Source of the DNA: a virus
Reading direction: 5' to 3' (one strand)
DNA length: 64,000 nt
IMG/VR virus record: IMGVR_UViG_3300028558_000001
Span: 1-64,000 of that record
Shown here: one piece after another, positions 47,952-56,133 of the stretch
How positions within the stretch are numbered: position 1 is the first letter of the stretch
Layout of the letters: each line of letters begins with the position of its first letter
The notes under the pieces: generated by a model
What the model was told of the DNA's origin: nothing
What the model saw: the letters and a program-made list of their open reading frames with translations, nothing else
Databases searched by the model: none
Made by a program: the position numbers and the translations under genes

Positions 47952-48401
47952 ATGGATAATGATACAGAACAGAAGGTTCGGAGCAAGGTACTGAACATTG
48001 TTACGTTTGGTACTTGTATCGCAGGATTTGTCTTAGGGGCTTGGCTTGGTTGGTTTGGGATTTTTCTCTCATTACTTTTCGGACTAGCTATTGGAACGTT
48101 TATTTCTCTTGTTCCTATCTCTGACTCATGTAAGTTTATTGAAGATAAGGAACCTCTAATTCCAGAGATTACTTTTAGTGGTTTTGGTTACAAGACTTCT
48201 ATTGGAGCGATTTATCTTACTCAGCCAAACCAGCCACAAGAAGGCGGTCGGAGAGGCTTCTATATTGAAGCTGTTCGGGATGATAAGCGTCAGGAAAAGA
48301 GAATGTATATTTCTAGGGAAGCTATGTTCCGCCTAATGGAAATATATCTCTATTCTTTTAATGAAGAAGATCGTAAATTTGAAACAGTGGAGAATGATTA
48401 A
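47952..48401 (+). CDS. Membrane protein, 149 aa
   Basis: ATG at 47952 (six bases after an alternative ATG) with AAAGGA at better distance. Hydrophobic segments at about residues 18-50 (GTCIAGFVLGAWLGWFGIFL, then SLLFGLAIGTFISLV), then a soluble domain. Confidence 0.7.
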   Translation: MDNDTEQKVRSKVLNIVTFGTCIAGFVLGAWLGWFGIFLSLLFGLAIGTFISLVPISDSCKFIEDKEPLIPEITFSGFGYKTSIGAIYLTQPNQPQEGGRRGFYIEAVRDDKRQEKRMYISREAMFRLMEIYLYSFNEEDRKFETVEND

Positions 48402-48628
48402 TGTTTATTATTGTTGATGTTAGTTCAGAAGAATTTATTTGTTCTGCTGATACTCTTGAAGACTTACAGAAGACCTTCAATGATCTTGTTGTTTGTGGAG
48501 ACTATGACGATCCATACTCAACATTTAGTATCTTTGAACAGAAGTTTGATATTAGGATCGCCAGAACTGCTACTTATATTCCTACCGCCGAAAGCGTAGA
48601 AGCCCTAATTACCAAGAAGAGGAAGTGA
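48401..48628 (+). CDS. Hypothetical acidic protein, 75 aa
   Basis: One-base overlap with the preceding gene (TAATG). Alpha/beta type (EDLQKTFNDLVVCGDYDD). No family recognised. Confidence 0.75.
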   Translation: MFIIVDVSSEEFICSADTLEDLQKTFNDLVVCGDYDDPYSTFSIFEQKFDIRIARTATYIPTAESVEALITKKRK

Positions 48629-48629
48629 A

Positions 48630-48884
48630 ATGTCTGAGATTGCAAGCCGAATTGAAATTGAAATTCCCGTCATTACTAAGGAAACTAGAATCCAGTTAAC
48701 CTTGACTGAGCGACAGGCCGAAGTTCTAAAGGCCATTCTTGGTTCTGTTACTGGTCCATCTAGTGGCCCGCGCGGTCAGACCGACGCTATTTACTATTCC
48801 CTAGAGAAACTTAATATTGGGCCAGTGGGACTATACAAGGATATTGTTATTGATGGTAATATGTCATTAAAGGGAAGCAAATGA
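48630..48884 (+). CDS. Hypothetical protein, 84 aa
   Basis: AGAGGAAG site. Helical middle (LTERQAEVLKAILGSV), then a Gly/Ser turn. Function unknown. Confidence 0.75.
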   Translation: MSEIASRIEIEIPVITKETRIQLTLTERQAEVLKAILGSVTGPSSGPRGQTDAIYYSLEKLNIGPVGLYKDIVIDGNMSLKGSK

Positions 48885-49192
48885 AATTTGTTATCACAAT
48901 TAATTATTCAATTGAATGGGTTGGTTCATGGACGGAATATGTTCCCGTTGAATATGAATCCATTGAAGCTTTATATATTGATTTAAATACATCAATTGTA
49001 GCAGCAAAGAGACTACAGAATCAGTATTGGTTAGAGGATTGGAGCACTCGCGGTAAGGCTCCACCAGATACAATTACTTTTGCTGGAAAGAAATTTGATT
49101 TAGATTGGTTTGAATGGGATGATCCAGAGCCAATTCGTGAATATGAGATTAATACTCTGGATCATTGGTTTGATAATACTTACTTGGGCTGA
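48881..49192 (+). CDS. Hypothetical protein, 103 aa
   Basis: Starts on an ATGA overlap. Trp/Asp-rich C-terminus (LDWFEWDDPEPIREYEI). Converges with the secreted nuclease gene by 13 bases. Confidence 0.75.
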   Translation: MKFVITINYSIEWVGSWTEYVPVEYESIEALYIDLNTSIVAAKRLQNQYWLEDWSTRGKAPPDTITFAGKKFDLDWFEWDDPEPIREYEINTLDHWFDNTYLG

Positions 49193-49671
49193 TTATACTT
49201 GTCGCAATCATCTTTCTTATCGGAATAGATATTGCAATAAGTTTTGATCCAGTCTTTAGAAATCTGTTCCTGCGCCTGTTCCTTGGTAATGATACCGTCA
49301 CAGATCATTCTATGTAACTTGTTTTCAAGTTTATCTTTGACGTGAGCATTCCAAGGCATGGTCGTATAAGACTGAGGCCATAGATTTGTAATATCATTCT
49401 TTCCACCAATCTCTAGTGAGATTAGATGATCAATTTCAAATTTATCTGCTTTGGGATCAATAGAATATTCTGCAAATACTTTCTTCTTGGTTGAAGCAGA
49501 GACATTTCTAACAGAACCAGTATAGCCAGCTAGGCATAGCTGTTCATTGGTGACGGCAGTATCAATAACTCCCGGCGTTAGATTATGATCTGGAAGGATA
49601 GGAAAATCCTTGGCTGCTACTGGTGATACAAATAGTAATGAAAGCAATAACGCGGATAAAAATTTTGTCAT
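49180..49671 (-). CDS. Secreted HNH-type nuclease
   Basis: 163 residues from the ATG at 49671 (AGAGGA upstream). Residues 1-20 are a signal peptide (KFLSALLLSLLFVSPVAA, then KDFP). The HNH-like core is FEIDHLISLEIGG with downstream NLWPQ and WNAHVKDKLENKLH. Similar exported HNH proteins occur in alphaproteobacteria. It is the only minus-strand gene within a 31-kb plus-strand block and has a CATAAATA late-type promoter, so it is probably an acquired late gene acting in the periplasm or outside the cell. Confidence 0.8.
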   Translation of the reverse strand: MTKFLSALLLSLLFVSPVAAKDFPILPDHNLTPGVIDTAVTNEQLCLAGYTGSVRNVSASTKKKVFAEYSIDPKADKFEIDHLISLEIGGKNDITNLWPQSYTTMPWNAHVKDKLENKLHRMICDGIITKEQAQEQISKDWIKTYCNIYSDKKDDCDKYNQPK

Positions 49672-49702
49672 AATTCCTCTTGACTTTGAAATGGGCATGT
49701 AG

Positions 49703-49710
49703 TATTTATG
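49703..49710 (-). promoter_or_regulatory. Late promoter variant (CATAAATA)
   Basis: CATAAATA on the minus strand, 31 bases before the nuclease start. The same octamer precedes the homing endonuclease at an almost identical distance (63175-63182). Confidence 0.6.
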
Positions 49711-49736
49711 GGACAGTGAATAGGGGAGAAATTGGT

Positions 49737-49949
49737 ATGAAATGTGTTTTCGCAGTTTGGTGTAGAGACGATTATGATTATACGGATTATGTATGGAAAC
49801 TTTTCTCTACTAGAGACAAGGCAGAAACATTCATTACCGAATGGAGAAAAAAGAATCCATCAGGTTCTGAACCACTTCCAAATTCCACTATCTATAATAG
49901 ATATGGTCTTTTCATTCATGAATTTAACCTAGACGAAACAGAGGATTAA
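49737..49949 (+). CDS. Hypothetical protein, 70 aa
   Basis: ATG at 49737 after GGGGAG. Cys/Trp-containing start (MKCVFAVWCRDDYDYTDYVW). Function unknown. Confidence 0.7.
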   Translation: MKCVFAVWCRDDYDYTDYVWKLFSTRDKAETFITEWRKKNPSGSEPLPNSTIYNRYGLFIHEFNLDETED

Positions 49950-49954
49950 TTATA

Positions 49955-50458
49955 ATGAGAACAACTGACACACATGTATTTTTTTGGGGATCATTCTTAT
50001 CTAACTTTTATTATGCCCCATTTGATGTAGCATTTGAAGGTGAAACACTTCATTTTAAATCTTCTGAGCAAGCCTATATGGCTTCAAAAGCTCTGTTCTT
50101 TGGTGATAGCGCGGCCTTTAGGAAGATTCTAGACGCCTTCGATGCTAGAGAAGCCAAGGCCATTGGGCGAACTGTAAACAATTTCGATGCTATCGCATGG
50201 GATGAAGTCTCATATGAAGCGATGTTTTCAGCCTGTGTCGCCAAGTTCGCCAACAATATCATCATCCGCGAAAAGCTTATTGAGACTGGCGATCTAATTC
50301 TTGTGGAAGCAAGTCCCCTAGATTGCATCTGGGGTGTTGGCCTTCATGAAGATGATGATCTAATTCTTAATGAAAAGAACTGGAAAGGCGAGAACCGCCT
50401 AGGGAAGGTTCTTATGGAAGTCCGTTCATTTATGAAAGAAAGTTTTCCCAATGAGTGA
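49955..50458 (+). CDS. NADAR/YbiA-like N-glycosidase
   Basis: 167 residues. Family marks are FFWGSFLSNFYYAPFD at the start, FKSSEQAYMASKALFFGD near residue 34, and GDLILVEASPLDCIWGVGL near 112. YbiA/NADAR proteins cleave N-glycosidic bonds of riboflavin intermediates, NAD/ADP-ribose derivatives or ADP-ribosylated guanine in DNA; which one applies here is not known. In this phage, with its NAD+ salvage pair, an anti-defence role is attractive. The end overlaps the next gene by eight bases. Confidence 0.82.
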   Translation: MRTTDTHVFFWGSFLSNFYYAPFDVAFEGETLHFKSSEQAYMASKALFFGDSAAFRKILDAFDAREAKAIGRTVNNFDAIAWDEVSYEAMFSACVAKFANNIIIREKLIETGDLILVEASPLDCIWGVGLHEDDDLILNEKNWKGENRLGKVLMEVRSFMKESFPNE

Positions 50459-50624
50459 TGAGAAATACAATACTATGACGCTAACAATTGTTATTATTAC
50501 TTTCATTATTGCATTGGTTGTTGGCGCAAGCTATTCCAATAACCAGAGCCGACAGGTTGGCATTGAATGTATCAAAGCTGGTTTTGAATGGAAGTTTGGT
50601 AATTGTATTAAAGGGGAGAAATAA
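50451..50624 (+). CDS. Single-span membrane protein, 57 aa
   Basis: ATG at 50451, overlapping the end of the preceding gene. Hydrophobic span (TLTIVIITFIIALVVGA), then a Cys-containing C-terminus. Confidence 0.6.
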   Translation: MSDEKYNTMTLTIVIITFIIALVVGASYSNNQSRQVGIECIKAGFEWKFGNCIKGEK

Positions 50625-50625
50625 A

Positions 50626-50826
50626 ATGGCAGTTCGAATTGGTAAGTATATTTCATTTGATGATGAAAGTCGTTCTGAGACTACTACGTTTAGTCCAACG
50701 ATTGGTAAGGAAATACTGGTTTCTTTTAAGGATAATGATGGAGAAACAGGTTCACGAATTATCTTGAGGAAAGACATTCCTAAGTTAATTACTTATTTAC
50801 AGGATTTTGTGGATGATTACTCATGA
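50626..50826 (+). CDS. Hypothetical protein, 66 aa
   Basis: ATG at 50626 after GGGGAG; a longer frame exists but runs through the preceding gene. Beta-rich (VRIGKYISFDDESRS). Function unknown. Confidence 0.7.
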   Translation: MAVRIGKYISFDDESRSETTTFSPTIGKEILVSFKDNDGETGSRIILRKDIPKLITYLQDFVDDYS

Positions 50827-51287
50827 AGTTAAATGTTAATATTGATCATACCTGTACTTATTCAAAACGTTCTAAGGAAGCTTATGGAGATTGGCGAAGT
50901 GACTACTCTAATGATTTAGAGTCAGTTACTATTTCAGAAGATGGTTATGGAGAACCAATTGACTTTGAAGTTGAAAATGGTGAAGAAGTCTTTGTGGTTT
51001 GGGCTGAGTATTCTACTGGTGACTCTTTCGGGCGTTCTTCTGGCTCTTTTGATGTTGTTACCGTCTACAAGAGTGAAGACAAAGCTAATAAAGCTGCTAA
51101 GATTTTAACTAGTCCTGTATCTGATGGTAAAGATTATTATGAGTCATGGACAGTTGAATTAACTACAGAAGGCGGTAGCCTTCTAAAGTATAATCGTCCT
51201 TGGATGGGATACTTTGAACATTTAGAAGGGGTTAATGTAACCCCTGCTATCATTGGTTCTGGAAGAAAGGGACGGAGATATGTCTGA
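50823..51287 (+). CDS. Hypothetical protein, 154 aa
   Basis: Starts on an ATGA overlap. Contains VFVVWAEYSTGDSFGRSSG, a motif pattern seen in phage hypothetical proteins. Function unknown. Confidence 0.75.
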   Translation: MKLNVNIDHTCTYSKRSKEAYGDWRSDYSNDLESVTISEDGYGEPIDFEVENGEEVFVVWAEYSTGDSFGRSSGSFDVVTVYKSEDKANKAAKILTSPVSDGKDYYESWTVELTTEGGSLLKYNRPWMGYFEHLEGVNVTPAIIGSGRKGRRYV

Positions 51288-51501
51288 TTTTAAAGTTGGT
51301 GATAAGGTAACGATGTATGGCTACCACCCTGTTGCAAATGACCTTGATGAAGCTTACAATGGTGAAGTAGGAACAATTGTTGATATTGGTTCATACATTG
51401 AAGTTCAATTTGAAGTAGAAATTGATGGATTAGATAATTATCTTCTATTTGCAAATGAAATTGAATTAATTGAACCTTTTGAATTTAAGGAGGCACTTTA
51501 A
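51280..51501 (+). CDS. SH3-like domain protein, 73 aa
   Basis: ATG at 51280 (GGAG upstream) inside the end of the preceding gene. Opens MSDFKVGDKVTMYG, the recurring SH3-like motif. Function unknown. Confidence 0.7.
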   Translation: MSDFKVGDKVTMYGYHPVANDLDEAYNGEVGTIVDIGSYIEVQFEVEIDGLDNYLLFANEIELIEPFEFKEAL

Positions 51502-51707
51502 TGTCTAAGAAAATTGAATTTGATTTAACTGGTCTTGAAGTTTTAAAGATCATGAATTTTTTTAATAAGTGTAATATCGACACTGATACTGTTTGTGTTT
51601 CTGTTGATATTAATGCGTCAGATAATACTTATGTCTGGCCCATGATTTTTACTGAGATTGCGACTGGCAAAGCAGTAGATGTTACTGATTACCGGGAGGA
51701 AGTTTAA
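51501..51707 (+). CDS. Hypothetical protein, 68 aa
   Basis: AAGGAGG site and one-base overlaps at both ends. Acidic alpha/beta protein. Function unknown. Confidence 0.75.
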   Translation: MSKKIEFDLTGLEVLKIMNFFNKCNIDTDTVCVSVDINASDNTYVWPMIFTEIATGKAVDVTDYREEV

Positions 51708-52714
51708 TGAAGCACTTATCATTTCCATCTATTGAACAGTTTCGTAATGTAGTAAAGTCTGTTTCTGATCGTACATATCATAATGGACATGTTCGTAAGC
51801 CAGTCATTATGTTTCGTGGTACTGTAAAGAGTCATGGAACCAATGCATCTATTGTATATGATCGAGAAGAGAATGTATTCTATGCTCAATCTCGTTCCAA
51901 TGTTCTTTCCCTAACTTCTGATAATGCTGGTTTCTGTCAGTATTTTGAGACTAATAGGGAATTTTTTGAGACGTGGTTAAGAAACACTGTGTCGGATGGG
52001 GAACGCTATTACTCTATCTATGGTGAATGGTGTGGTGGAAACATTCAGAAGGGTGTTGCTATCTCAGGTCTTCCTAAGATGTTTCTTATTTTCGCTCTTA
52101 GACTATCTAATTTAGATGAGGATAACAATCCAGTTTCTAACTGGTATTTTGATAATCTTGAAGTCCCAAAGAATGAAATTGGTTGTTATTCAATCGCTTC
52201 ATTTGGAACCTATGAGATTGCCATTGACTTTAACAATCCTGAACTATCTCAGAATCAGTTAGTAGAGTGGACAGAAGGTGTAGAAGAAGTCTGTCCAATT
52301 GGTAAGTTCTTTGGTAATGAAGGTGTTGGTGAAGGAATCGTTTATCATCCAGTGAGTGCCGATATTCCTAATTTTCATCTTTCAGAACTATTTTTCAAGG
52401 TAAAGGGTGAAAAGCACTCTGTTTCAAAGGTGAAGACCCTTGCGGCAGTTGACGTAGAAGTTATTAATTCTATTAATGAATTAGTTGCCTCTCTTGCTAC
52501 TGACAATCGCTTTAACCAAGGAATTCAGGTTCTAACGGAACGTGGCATTGACGTAAATGACTCCAAGAACACCAGAGACTTTATTACATGGGTCAAGGAC
52601 GATGTTATCAAGGAAGATCGGGATACAATCCTTGTTTCTGGCCTTGACTTCGGCAAGGTAATTGGTAATATCACGTCAATGGCCGGTAAGTGGTTTAATA
52701 GTCGGCCAATTTGA
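51707..52714 (+). CDS. rnlB: RNA ligase, Rnl2 family
   Basis: 335 residues, the same length as T4 Rnl2. Nucleotidyltransferase motifs are visible: motif I with catalytic lysine VKSHGTN near residue 44, motif III/IIIa SIYGEWCGGNIQKGVA near 105, motif IV EGIVYHP near 204 and motif V KVKGEKHS near 226. The C-terminal part (about 240-335) corresponds to the Rnl2 accessory domain. It seals nicked RNA, for example tRNA cut by host anticodon nucleases. No kinase/phosphatase (Pnkp) partner was recognised in the window. Confidence 0.88.
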   Translation: MKHLSFPSIEQFRNVVKSVSDRTYHNGHVRKPVIMFRGTVKSHGTNASIVYDREENVFYAQSRSNVLSLTSDNAGFCQYFETNREFFETWLRNTVSDGERYYSIYGEWCGGNIQKGVAISGLPKMFLIFALRLSNLDEDNNPVSNWYFDNLEVPKNEIGCYSIASFGTYEIAIDFNNPELSQNQLVEWTEGVEEVCPIGKFFGNEGVGEGIVYHPVSADIPNFHLSELFFKVKGEKHSVSKVKTLAAVDVEVINSINELVASLATDNRFNQGIQVLTERGIDVNDSKNTRDFITWVKDDVIKEDRDTILVSGLDFGKVIGNITSMAGKWFNSRPI

Positions 52715-52738
52715 AATAATTATGAAAGGAAATAATGA

Positions 52739-53248
52739 ATGTCAAGTTACCATGAGTTAAAGAACGCTGCATTTATCACCGTTCTAAACAGTTATCTAAA
52801 TCTACATAACGTTCCTTCTGATATTGCCCTAATCATTAATGAATATATCATTGCTGATAAGATCAATTTCAAGCCACATGCTCACAATCCTTATTCTGTA
52901 GAAGATGGTCTTGGTATCATCGAGCAATTTTCTGGTCCAGTTGATGTTGCTGATCCAGTTTATGTTGAATATGTCAACACTCTACGGACTTCAATCAACT
53001 CTCTTGCTTCAATCATTAAGGTACTCAATCGGTATATTAATGATTGTGAGTTTAATAAGTGGATTGAACTTAATGCCAATATTGACTCTCCATACCGCCA
53101 TAACTTTCATAAGTTAATTGCAGCAGTTCGCCATGATCTTGTTTTTGATTATAATGAACTAATTGCTCTGCGTGTTTACTGGAAGGGTATGTATAAGGCT
53201 GTCCGTTCATACAATCAGAGTAATCTATCCCCATCAACAGTACATTAA
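52739..53248 (+). CDS. Hypothetical protein, 169 aa
   Basis: Helical Asn- and Tyr-rich protein (NSYLNLHNVPSDIALIINEY). Site AAAGGAAAT. Function unknown. Confidence 0.75.
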   Translation: MSSYHELKNAAFITVLNSYLNLHNVPSDIALIINEYIIADKINFKPHAHNPYSVEDGLGIIEQFSGPVDVADPVYVEYVNTLRTSINSLASIIKVLNRYINDCEFNKWIELNANIDSPYRHNFHKLIAAVRHDLVFDYNELIALRVYWKGMYKAVRSYNQSNLSPSTVH

Positions 53249-53263
53249 GGGGAGCTTATAATA

Positions 53264-53446
53264 ATGAATAAGAATAAGCTCACCAAGGAAGTATTTGAGG
53301 AAATTTTAGAAGTCGCTATTGATGCTTTTGGTTTCTCCTATGTTTGGGATACTATTAAGGATTTCAATAGAGAACTAAATTTTGATGATGATTGTTTAAC
53401 CGATCCTGATGAGGATTTCTATTGGACAGGAGAAGAGGATGAGTGA
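53264..53446 (+). CDS. Hypothetical acidic protein, 60 aa
   Basis: GGGGAG site. Acidic C-terminus (DCLTDPDEDFYWTGEEDE). Overlaps the first gene of the SSSxC array by eight bases. Confidence 0.7.
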   Translation: MNKNKLTKEVFEEILEVAIDAFGFSYVWDTIKDFNRELNFDDDCLTDPDEDFYWTGEEDE

Positions 53447-53804
53447 ATATACTACTAAAGATTTATCTGAACTAGTTTCCAAGATTAATTCAGATGTTGA
53501 ACTTGCCATTAAGATTTCTAATGAAGTTAGGACAGGTTTCGCTATTCGATACTCAGGAACTTGGTACGTTCCTGAGACAAGTCGTCTAACATATGAGGAA
53601 GTCCTAGAAGGCATTGAAAAGAATGCCTTTAGGGATGAATTACTTCCTTCTCTGTGTGAGGCACTAGATAACTATAAAAGGTTAGTAGAGACGTATGGTG
53701 AATCATATGTTTTCCATATTGATGATGATCATTGCTTTGTAGAAGAAGACTATGGTTATGACGGACAGTATACGGGTTGGCTAAATTCATCATCTAATTG
53801 TTAA
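53439..53804 (+). CDS. SSSxC-tailed paralogue 1, 121 aa
   Basis: The ATG at 53439 follows GAGGATG. It contains TWYVPETSRLTYEEVLEGIE near residue 40, the F/L-S helical region of the family, and ends TGWLNSSSNC with a C-terminal cysteine. First of five tandem paralogues (53439-55142). Confidence 0.75.
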   Translation: MSEYTTKDLSELVSKINSDVELAIKISNEVRTGFAIRYSGTWYVPETSRLTYEEVLEGIEKNAFRDELLPSLCEALDNYKRLVETYGESYVFHIDDDHCFVEEDYGYDGQYTGWLNSSSNC

Positions 53805-53829
53805 TAATTATCAAGAAAGGATTTATATT

Positions 53830-54198
53830 ATGAGTTATACTAATGAAGATTTAGACTCGGCTGTTAAGGAAATCTATGCGGCAGTAGCAAAGGCAGAAAC
53901 GATTTCAGAGGAACTTCGTGAGGGGTTTACTCTTGAGATTGCCTATGGTATGGGTGGCTGGTACGTTCCCAAGTCATCACGCCTTGATTATGAAACCATT
54001 CTGGCTAAGATCGAGGAAAATAGCTTTTCTGATGATGATCTAGAACTTGTCAAGGAACTTCTAGAGGAATATGCGGAAATGAAGGAAAAGAATCCAACCC
54101 GTAACTATGTGTTTGACTTAGAAGAAGGCGTACTATATCGTAAGTCTTTATATGAGGATGATTCGACTGGTTGGCGTTCATCTTCTTCCTCTTGCTGA
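53830..54198 (+). CDS. SSSxC-tailed paralogue 2, 122 aa
   Basis: GGWYVPKSSRLDYETILAKI aligns with copy 1; FSDDDLELVKELLEEY follows; the tail is TGWRSSSSSC. AAAGGA site. Function unknown. Confidence 0.75.
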   Translation: MSYTNEDLDSAVKEIYAAVAKAETISEELREGFTLEIAYGMGGWYVPKSSRLDYETILAKIEENSFSDDDLELVKELLEEYAEMKEKNPTRNYVFDLEEGVLYRKSLYEDDSTGWRSSSSSC

Positions 54199-54211
54199 AA
54201 AAGGTTTAATA

Positions 54212-54466
54212 ATGAGTGATCTGTTAACTTTCAAAGAGATTATTGATATTATTGCATCTTCTGATGATGTTTCTTCGGAAGATCGCCTTAAGATCAAGAC
54301 CCTTCTTAATCTTTATTATGATAAGAAGCGTTTTTATGAAACCGATTACAAGTTTGATATTGTTAATTGGAAGCTAGTTCCTGTTGATAAGTATGAATCC
54401 ACTTGGGATTCATCTTCTTGTTCTGGTTATGACGAAGATTGGAGTTCTTCTGATGCTGAATGTTGA
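54212..54466 (+). CDS. SSSxC-tailed paralogue 3, 84 aa
   Basis: The ATG at 54212 starts the short copy, which lacks the GWYVP segment but keeps the helical core (LTFKEIIDIIAS, LLNLYYDKK) and two tail motifs (WDSSSCSG and WSSSDAEC). Confidence 0.7.
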   Translation: MSDLLTFKEIIDIIASSDDVSSEDRLKIKTLLNLYYDKKRFYETDYKFDIVNWKLVPVDKYESTWDSSSCSGYDEDWSSSDAEC

Positions 54467-54812
54467 ACAGGCAAAGGATGCCCTAGATAAGGCAGTTAAA
54501 GATTTACAGGACGCCTCTGATCGCGAGGGCGTACCAGTTAGATATGTCTTTGGTGACTCAGATTATGGTGGCTTCACATATGTTCCTGATTCACTAAATC
54601 TTCTCACATTTGATCAGGTACTTGAAGCTATTGAATATGAGAAGTTCTCATCATATGAGCTTTCAACTGTTTCTCGTCTTATTAAAGAATATAACGAGAA
54701 GACTAAGAATAGCAAGTATGCTAAATTTAAGTTCAATCTAACTAAAGGAACACTTGACGAATCAGAATATGATGATACTGGTCGTTGGTATTCCTCATCA
54801 GAACGTTGTTAA
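54453..54812 (+). CDS. SSSxC-tailed paralogue 4, 119 aa
   Basis: The ATG at 54453 lies inside the end of copy 3, using a GGAG read from the Trp-Ser codons of copy 3's tail. It has GFTYVPDSLNLLTFDQVLEAIE and ends GRWYSSSERC. Confidence 0.75.
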   Translation: MLNVEQAKDALDKAVKDLQDASDREGVPVRYVFGDSDYGGFTYVPDSLNLLTFDQVLEAIEYEKFSSYELSTVSRLIKEYNEKTKNSKYAKFKFNLTKGTLDESEYDDTGRWYSSSERC

Positions 54813-54824
54813 GGAGAAATTGTT

Positions 54825-55142
54825 ATGAAGCCTATTTCATTTTCTGAGTTATTAGATAAGATCACTGAGGGAGAGATTTCCAAGGAACAGATGGTGGCTA
54901 TCCGTCCACTCATTGATGATTATATGAGGATGAATACTTCTGTTACATCTGAGATTAAGTTTGTTCTAGAAACAAACCAACTATATTTAGATCAGTATTC
55001 AGAAAATCCTTATATGGATGACTGGATGGCTTCAACTGCAAGTTGTTCTGGTTATGAAACCGTTTATAATTATGACAAGTGGGCCAATCAGCGTATTGAT
55101 CCTGAATGGGGTGAGAAAGAGTTTTATCGCTTCGATGATTGA
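54825..55142 (+). CDS. SSSxC-related paralogue 5, 105 aa
   Basis: Core SFSELLDKITEGEISKEQMV aligns with the others. The tail motif (DWMASTASCSG) is internal and followed by 23 more residues (to EKEFYRFDD), so it is the diverged member. AAGGAG site. Confidence 0.7.
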   Translation: MKPISFSELLDKITEGEISKEQMVAIRPLIDDYMRMNTSVTSEIKFVLETNQLYLDQYSENPYMDDWMASTASCSGYETVYNYDKWANQRIDPEWGEKEFYRFDD

Positions 55143-55212
55143 TCCTAATGTTGGTTGTATCCTATTAGGATTAGTAATTATAAGCATCTATCTGTACGTA
55201 ACTACTAGATAA
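55135..55212 (+). CDS. Possible 25-aa membrane peptide
   Basis: A short frame (MIDPNVGCILLGLVIISIYLY) overlapping the end of the preceding gene by eight bases. It has no clear ribosome binding site and may be spurious. Confidence 0.35.
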   Translation: MIDPNVGCILLGLVIISIYLYVTTR

Positions 55213-55223
55213 AGGAATATAAG

Positions 55224-56132
55224 ATGATTCTGACTGGTTCTCATGCACTTGCCAAATATATTGATATTGGTCGTGAACCCAAGGACATTGATTATCTTTG
55301 CTCATATGATGAATATGAAGCCTTCGTTTATTTTAATGAAAGCAAGATTGTTCATAAAGGCGATACCAAGTTTGGGCATTTCGTTATCATGCTCGGCTCC
55401 AAGCCAATTGAGTTTGATATTGCTGAGAAGTCAGAATCATCTAAAATTCTTTATGATGCATATAAGGGAAGGGAAGCACTTCCTCTCCATGTTCTATATG
55501 CCATGAAAATGTCTCATCGTTATCTTAGGAATTCTCCTCATTTTCTCAAGACGATGAACGACATTATTCTTATGCGTGATGAAGGAGCAGGAATTACCTC
55601 AAAAATGGCTGAGTGGATTAAGCTCCGTGAGAAGGAAACTTATGTTTACAAGCATCCTGACCTTACCGTTGATAAGGTGAACTTCTTTGTGGATAATTTC
55701 TATAAATTTGATCATGACGACGTTCATGAAGCTATCAAGGTAGGCGATGCTCCTGCTTATCAGGCTATCAAGATTCCCGGAGAAGATGTGAAGTGTTCCA
55801 AGGAACTATTTGATGCCCTTCCATATGAGAAGAAGCTTCTTTGCACCTATGAAGAGTCTTGCGTCCTTGCACTAGAGCGCCACCAGATTCCAAATAACTA
55901 CAATCCTGATCCTCTCAAGTCTTTCCAGATTGCTCTACAGAAGGTTTGTTCTTCTATTACTTCTGGATGGTTTCGTGAATGGTCATGGGAAAATTACTAT
56001 CAGGTACTTGACTTCTATGCTCAGAAAGGGCATAATGACTATGTTGATCGTCTCAGGAAGGCAGATGATGAAGGTCGTCTACGTCTTTGGGATGACGTTA
56101 AGCAAAAACTAATGAATAATAAAGCAGCTTAA
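55224..56132 (+). CDS. Nucleotidyltransferase-like protein, 302 aa
   Basis: The N-terminus has TGSHALAKY and PKDIDYLCSYDEYE, resembling the GS..D(I)D pattern of the minimal nucleotidyltransferase (Pol-beta) superfamily; further FEIDIAEK-like residues (IEFDIAEKS, about 71) would supply the third carboxylate. The rest is helical. The partner molecule is unknown. AAAGGAAT site. Confidence 0.65.
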   Translation: MILTGSHALAKYIDIGREPKDIDYLCSYDEYEAFVYFNESKIVHKGDTKFGHFVIMLGSKPIEFDIAEKSESSKILYDAYKGREALPLHVLYAMKMSHRYLRNSPHFLKTMNDIILMRDEGAGITSKMAEWIKLREKETYVYKHPDLTVDKVNFFVDNFYKFDHDDVHEAIKVGDAPAYQAIKIPGEDVKCSKELFDALPYEKKLLCTYEESCVLALERHQIPNNYNPDPLKSFQIALQKVCSSITSGWFREWSWENYYQVLDFYAQKGHNDYVDRLRKADDEGRLRLWDDVKQKLMNNKAA

Positions 56133-56133
56133 T

